The notes under the pieces were generated by a model. It was not told the origin of the DNA, did not search any database, and saw only the letters and a list, made by a program, of their open reading frames with translations. From contig PCUH01000037.1 of NCBI GenBank assembly GCA_002770955.1, forward strand, positions 1,928 to 11,314: a stretch of DNA of 9,387 nucleotides, given 5' to 3'. The position numbers and the translations under genes are program-made. The stretch comes from Flavobacteriales bacterium CG18_big_fil_WC_8_21_14_2_50_32_9. GTDB lineage: Bacteria > Bacteroidota > Bacteroidia > Flavobacteriales_E > Vicingaceae. Of this stretch, positions 6,121-9,387 are shown piece after piece; position 1 is the stretch's first letter; every line of letters starts with the position of its first letter.

Positions 6121-7374
6121 TTATAGTTTAAATTCCTTTTTTATTTTTTCTACAAAATCTAGTTCCTCCCATGGAAAAAGCTTTACCTTGATTTTTTTCT
6201 TTTCACCTGAACCATTCGTAAATTCTTTAGTTACGATTTCTGTTTTTCTTCCCATGTGCCCATAAGCTGCTGTTTCGGAATAAATTGGTGTTCGCAAACT
6301 AAATCTTGTTTCAATAGCATAAGGACGAAGATCAAATAATTTTTCAATTTTCTTAGCTATTTCACCATCATTTAATTTTACATTAGCAGTTCTATAGGTA
6401 TTTACAAAAACCCCTACAGGTTTAGCAACACCAATAGCGTAAGCAACTTGCACCAATGCTTCATTACATAAGCCTGATGCTACCATGTTCTTTGCAATAT
6501 GTCGGGTTGCATAGGCTGCAGAACGATCAACCTTACTTGGGTCTTTTCCTGAAAAAGCACCACCTCCGTGAGCTCCTTTTCCTCCATAAGTATCAACAAT
6601 AATTTTTCTTCCTGTTAAACCAGTATCTCCATGAGGTCCTCCAATTACAAATATACCTGTAGGGTTTACATGGTAAATAATTTTATCATTAAATAATCCT
6701 TGAATGTGTTTTGGCAATAATTTTTTTACTCTTGGAATTAATATGTTAATTACATCTTCTTTAATTTGCTTCAACATTTTAGCTTCCGTATCAAAATCAT
6801 CATGTTGCGTAGAAACAACTATTGCATCAATTCTTACGGGTTGATTATTATCATCATACTCAATGGTAACTTGCGATTTTGAATCGGGACGAAGGTAGTT
6901 CATTTTTTTGCCTTCTCTTCTGATGGCAGCTAATTCTTTCAACAACAAATGAGAAATTTCTAATGCCAACGGCATATAATTATCTGTTTCTTTGGTTGCA
7001 TAGCCAAACATCATTCCTTGATCTCCTGCTCCTTGATCTTCTTTTTTCTTACGCTCAACTCCTTGGTTAATGTCTGGTGATTGTTCGTGAATTGCAGAAA
7101 AAACTCCACAAGAATTTCCATCAAACATATACTCGCTTTTAGTGTATCCAATTTTATTAATGGTATCACGAGCAATTTTTTGAACGTCAAGGTAGGTGTT
7201 GGATTTTACTTCTCCAGCTAACACCACTTGCCCTGTGGTTACTAAAGTTTCACAAGCAACTTTTGATGTAGCATCAAAGGCTAAAAAATGATCAACTAGT
7301 GCGTCAGAAACTTGGTCAGCAACTTTGTCTGGATGACCTTCAGATACAGATTCAGATGTAAATAAATACGACAT
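6121..7374 (-). CDS. metK: S-adenosylmethionine synthetase (methionine adenosyltransferase)
   Basis: MetK (417 aa) makes S-adenosylmethionine from methionine and ATP, releasing phosphate and pyrophosphate; it is a cytoplasmic homotetramer in the family. Diagnostic motifs are SEGHPDKVADQ near the N-terminus (His14 and Asp16 lie in the ATP/metal site), GAGDQG (115-120), and the glycine-rich signature GGGAFSGKDPSKVDRS (270-285) with its phosphate-binding lysines. It is longer than the ~384-aa E. coli enzyme, as expected in Bacteroidota, with extra residues around GEKKKIKVKLF near the C-terminus. The ATG start has no visible Shine-Dalgarno sequence. A SAM-II riboswitch and an exact -7 box lie upstream, so expression is very probably repressed by its own product. 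It is transcribed separately from gldA. No lesion is seen. Confidence 0.98.
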   Translation of the reverse strand: MSYLFTSESVSEGHPDKVADQVSDALVDHFLAFDATSKVACETLVTTGQVVLAGEVKSNTYLDVQKIARDTINKIGYTKSEYMFDGNSCGVFSAIHEQSPDINQGVERKKKEDQGAGDQGMMFGYATKETDNYMPLALEISHLLLKELAAIRREGKKMNYLRPDSKSQVTIEYDDNNQPVRIDAIVVSTQHDDFDTEAKMLKQIKEDVINILIPRVKKLLPKHIQGLFNDKIIYHVNPTGIFVIGGPHGDTGLTGRKIIVDTYGGKGAHGGGAFSGKDPSKVDRSAAYATRHIAKNMVASGLCNEALVQVAYAIGVAKPVGVFVNTYRTANVKLNDGEIAKKIEKLFDLRPYAIETRFSLRTPIYSETAAYGHMGRKTEIVTKEFTNGSGEKKKIKVKLFPWEELDFVEKIKKEFKL

Positions 7375-7438
7375 TTAATTTATTTTAAAAAGTTAATAAA
7401 AAGAAACGCAGGCTGATAGCAATGTGAAAAGTACACGT

Positions 7439-7483
7439 TTTAGCATTTTTTCATGTGGTCGCAAGCAGCCAAATCATTCCACA
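7439..7483 (-). ncRNA. SAM-II-class riboswitch upstream of metK
   Basis: On the minus strand the leader matches the SAM-II (metA motif) aptamer. Stem P1 is UGUGG (7479-7483) with CCACA (7454-7458). The loop between contains the conserved GAUUUG and GCUUGC, and after P1 come AUGAAAAAA and the conserved UGCUAAA tail (7439-7445). In this family the loop and tail form a pseudoknot, with the U-rich loop and GCUAAA building the SAM pocket; here loop UUGC (7461-7464) can pair with the GC and AA of the tail. The aptamer ends 64 bases before the metK ATG. Downstream, CAGCC (7411-7415) complements GGCUG in the loop (7466-7470), a possible alternative pairing. The class call rests on my memory of the consensus, not a covariance search. 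Confidence 0.9.
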
Positions 7484-7492
7484 ATTAGAGTT

Positions 7493-7500
7493 CAAAAGTA
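7493..7500 (-). promoter_or_regulatory. -7 box of the metK promoter
   Basis: The minus strand reads TACTTTTG, an exact TAnnTTTG match. Transcription starting about seven bases downstream, near 7486, would begin the RNA just before P1 of the riboswitch (7483), so promoter and aptamer fit together. The -33 region is only a T-rich CTTTTT without a clear TTG. Confidence 0.65.
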
Positions 7501-7549
7501 TGTTTTTTTTAGAATATAAAAAGTTTTGTAAATTATTTTTTTAAAAAAA

Positions 7550-8458
7550 TTAGTTTGTAGTTAATTTCTTAAAAATACTTTCTAAACTTTCGTTTTCTTT
7601 TTGTAACGAAAGCACCACCACTTCTTTGTTCATCGCAAACTGAAAAATATGGTTTCTTACCGCATCCGAAGTAATTTCAATGAGCCATATTTCAGCATCA
7701 GGTTTTTTCTTTACCTGCAACACACCATCAATTGCTTGAATTTCTTTTAATGCAACCGTTTTATCAAACTCCACAGTTAATACAATATTTTTGGATGAAT
7801 TACTTTTTAAATTTTTAGTGGATTCATTGGCTACTATTTTACCATGATTGATAATAATGGTTTTATCACAAATGGCTTCCACCTCTTGCATAATGTGGGT
7901 AGAAAGCATAATGGTTTTTTCCTTTCCTATATTTTTAATCAATGCTCTAATTTCCTCTAACTGGTTAGGGTCTAATCCAGTGGTGGGTTCATCTAAAATC
8001 AATACCTTTGGGTCGTGAATCATGGCTTGTGCCAACCCTACTCGTTGTCGGTATCCTTTTGATAATGCACCTATTTTTTTATTTTGTTCTATTCCCAAAC
8101 CTACTATGTCTATCATTTCTTTCACTCTTTCTTTAATATTTTTCACATGATAAATACCCCCAACAAACTGTAAATATTCTTTTACATACATATCTACATA
8201 CAAAGGATTATGCTCTGGCAAATAACCGACTTGTTTTTTTACATCAATTGGTTGCTCAATTACATCATACCCACAAACGGAAACGCTTCCACTCGATTGA
8301 GGAATAAAACAAGTAATGATTTTCATCATGGTTGATTTTCCAGCTCCATTAGGTCCTAAAAAACCTACAATATGACCAGGATCTACAACAAAAGAAACAG
8401 CATCCAATGCATTTTGTTGTCCATAAATTTTGGTTACATTATTAACTATAACTGACAT
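7550..8458 (-). CDS. gldA: GldA-type ABC transporter ATP-binding protein
   Basis: This 302-aa ABC ATPase is probably GldA, the ATP-hydrolysing subunit of the GldA-GldF-GldG transporter linked to gliding motility in Flavobacterium. The parts in order are Walker A GPNGAGKST (35-43), a Q-loop region VGYLPEHNPLYVDMYV (77-92), signature LSKGYRQRVGLA (132-143), Walker B VLILDEP (152-158), D-loop GLD, and H-loop His188 (STHIMQEVEAICD). A C-terminal domain of about 90 residues follows. The YLPEHNPLY and LDPNQLEEIR stretches and the whole core agree closely with flavobacterial GldA as I remember it. The membrane partners GldF and GldG are not in the window, as in genomes where gldA is separate. It is divergent from rsgA. 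A generic ABC-2 exporter ATPase of the same subfamily is the alternative; presence does not prove motility. Confidence 0.85.
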   Translation of the reverse strand: MSVIVNNVTKIYGQQNALDAVSFVVDPGHIVGFLGPNGAGKSTMMKIITCFIPQSSGSVSVCGYDVIEQPIDVKKQVGYLPEHNPLYVDMYVKEYLQFVGGIYHVKNIKERVKEMIDIVGLGIEQNKKIGALSKGYRQRVGLAQAMIHDPKVLILDEPTTGLDPNQLEEIRALIKNIGKEKTIMLSTHIMQEVEAICDKTIIINHGKIVANESTKNLKSNSSKNIVLTVEFDKTVALKEIQAIDGVLQVKKKPDAEIWLIEITSDAVRNHIFQFAMNKEVVVLSLQKENESLESIFKKLTTN

Positions 8459-8502
8459 TTTTTTAGTTTTAAGGTTATGAGTTTATAAGTCCCGAAAAAG
8501 TA

Positions 8503-8519
8503 AAGAATTAAAAATTCTT
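8503..8519. repeat. Short hairpin in the gldA leader
   Basis: AAGAATT (8503-8509) and AATTCTT (8513-8519) form a perfect 7-bp stem with a three-base loop, about 45 bases before the gldA start. It could be an mRNA leader hairpin or a palindromic operator; it could also be chance in an AT-rich spacer. Confidence 0.35.
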
Positions 8520-8540
8520 GTTTTTACGGCATTTAAAGCA

Positions 8541-8548
8541 CGAAAGTA
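8541..8548 (-). promoter_or_regulatory. Possible -7 box for gldA
   Basis: The minus strand reads TACTTTCG, one mismatch from TAnnTTTG, 82 bases upstream of the gldA ATG. No good -33 TTG is seen. It overlaps the region between the divergent gldA and rsgA promoters. Confidence 0.4.
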
Positions 8549-8554
8549 ATGAAT

Positions 8555-8589
8555 TTTGCTTTAGAACATTTACGATTTGATTACTTTTG
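8555..8589 (+). promoter_or_regulatory. rsgA promoter
   Basis: TTTG (8555-8558) is followed after 23 bases by TACTTTTG (8582-8589), exact matches to both parts of the Bacteroidota promoter, with spacing at the upper end of the accepted range. A start near 8596 leaves about 18 bases before the TTG codon at 8614. This supports that start over the in-frame TTG at 8587, which falls inside the -7 box. Confidence 0.65.
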
Positions 8590-8613
8590 GTTTTTTTAAC
8601 ATTCTCAATAAAT

Positions 8614-9387
8614 TTGGAAGAAGGAATAGTAATAAAATCTACCGGTAACTTGTATCATGTTCGTTTAAAAAATGGCGAAATCATTACTACAAGAATAAAA
8701 GGTAGTTTCAGAATGATGGATATTAAAACTACCAATCCGGTAGCAGTTGGCGACAAAGTTGTTGTGAACGATGTGGAAACAGACCCTGTTATTTCTGAAA
8801 TTAAACCTCGAACCAATTACATTATTAGGAAATCGGTCAACCTTTCTAAACAAGCACACATTATTGCTGCTAATGTTGACCAAGCGGTTTTAATTGCTAC
8901 CATTGCTCAACCCGAAACTTCTACAGGTTTTATTGACAGGTTTTTAGTAACCGCAGAGGCTTACCATATCCCTACTATTATTGTTTTTAATAAAACGGAT
9001 ATTTATACCGAAAAAGATAGGAAGAAACTCCATTTTTTAATGGAAACCTATACTAATATTGGTTACGAATGTATGGCAATTTCTGTAACTGCTAACAAAA
9101 ACATCGACCAACTGATTGCTAAATTAAAAAACAACACTTCATTAGTCTCAGGACATTCGGGAGTAGGAAAATCTTCTTTACTCAACCTTATTGAACCTTC
9201 TTTACAACTTAAAACCTCTATTATTTCTGATGCTCATCAGTTAGGGAAACACACCACCACTTATGCCGAAATGCACGAGCTTTCTTTTGGCGGTTTTGTG
9301 GTAGATACTCCAGGCATTAAAGCTTTTGGTTTAATAGACTTTGACAAAACAGAACTTTCGCATTATTTTATTGAAATGAGGAATTTG
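8614..9387 (+). CDS. rsgA: Ribosome small-subunit-dependent GTPase RsgA, 3' end missing
   Basis: RsgA (YjeQ) is a circularly permuted GTPase that checks late 30S ribosomal subunit maturation. The visible 258 residues start with an OB-fold domain beginning EEGIVIKSTGNLYHVRLKNG and containing VAVGDKV (43-49). The permuted GTPase motifs follow: G4 NKTD (126-129), G5-like SVTA (157-160), G1 GHSGVGKSS (180-188), G2 GKHTTT (211-216) and G3 DTPG (231-234). The zinc-binding C-terminal domain lies beyond the window edge; usual length is about 300-320 aa. No ATG exists between the stop at 8578-8580 and the conserved N-terminus, so TTG 8614 is taken as start, agreeing with the promoter and with family N-termini. 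It is the only plus-strand gene, divergent from gldA. Confidence 0.93.
   Translation, partial: MEEGIVIKSTGNLYHVRLKNGEIITTRIKGSFRMMDIKTTNPVAVGDKVVVNDVETDPVISEIKPRTNYIIRKSVNLSKQAHIIAANVDQAVLIATIAQPETSTGFIDRFLVTAEAYHIPTIIVFNKTDIYTEKDRKKLHFLMETYTNIGYECMAISVTANKNIDQLIAKLKNNTSLVSGHSGVGKSSLLNLIEPSLQLKTSIISDAHQLGKHTTTYAEMHELSFGGFVVDTPGIKAFGLIDFDKTELSHYFIEMRNL

Noticed and set aside
7536..7549. T7A7 palindrome next to the gldA stop
   Set aside because: It has no loop and no G-C pair, so it is not a credible terminator; homopolymer runs are common here.
8665..8883. A 72-aa minus-strand frame
   Set aside because: It lies wholly antisense to the conserved OB-fold part of rsgA.

Overview
The window is AT-rich and almost entirely coding. 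It looks like a chromosomal segment of a Bacteroidota, most likely Flavobacteriales-related. The supporting signs are a GldA-type ABC ATPase, a HemD next to a DUF4271 membrane protein, an ExbB/ExbD cluster with a small membrane protein between the subunits, exact matches to the Bacteroidota promoter -7 element TAnnTTTG, and no clear Shine-Dalgarno sequences. Nothing indicates a phage, transposon, CRISPR array or tRNA/rRNA gene. The organism assignment is inferred from gene families and promoter style.

Layout, left to right: a degenerate 7-bp tandem repeat at the left edge (7-41). On the minus strand there follow a membrane sensor histidine kinase (55-1575), a terminator, hemD (1671-2435) and the DUF4271 protein (2464-3450), the last two probably co-transcribed. 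A 16-bp inverted repeat (3481-3513) then separates this pair from a tightly packed four-gene minus-strand operon read in the order exbB (5037-5891), a small four-helix membrane protein (4623-5030), exbD-1 (4015-4620) and exbD-2 (3539-4015). A 229-bp spacer follows, then metK (6121-7374) preceded by a SAM-II-class riboswitch and its own promoter, then gldA (7550-8458). A divergent promoter region leads to the only plus-strand gene, rsgA, which starts at TTG 8614 and runs off the right edge.

How the genes relate: exbB, the four-helix protein and the two ExbDs should form one proton-driven inner-membrane motor complex. metK makes S-adenosylmethionine and carries a SAM-sensing leader, so it is probably under feedback control. 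hemD makes uroporphyrinogen III for tetrapyrroles; its DUF4271 partner has no known function. gldA should power an exporter whose membrane subunits lie elsewhere. The histidine kinase has no response regulator in view.

The least ordinary items are (1) the internally duplicated extracytoplasmic sensor region of the kinase, (2) the uncharacterised four-helix protein inside the ExbB/ExbD operon, (3) the SAM-II riboswitch on metK, whose promoter places the transcript start almost exactly at the aptamer's first stem, and (4) DUF4271, whose longest reading frame overlaps a terminator stem and a promoter and so must start further in. I see no convincing wholly new system; the motor operon is the best candidate for undescribed biology.
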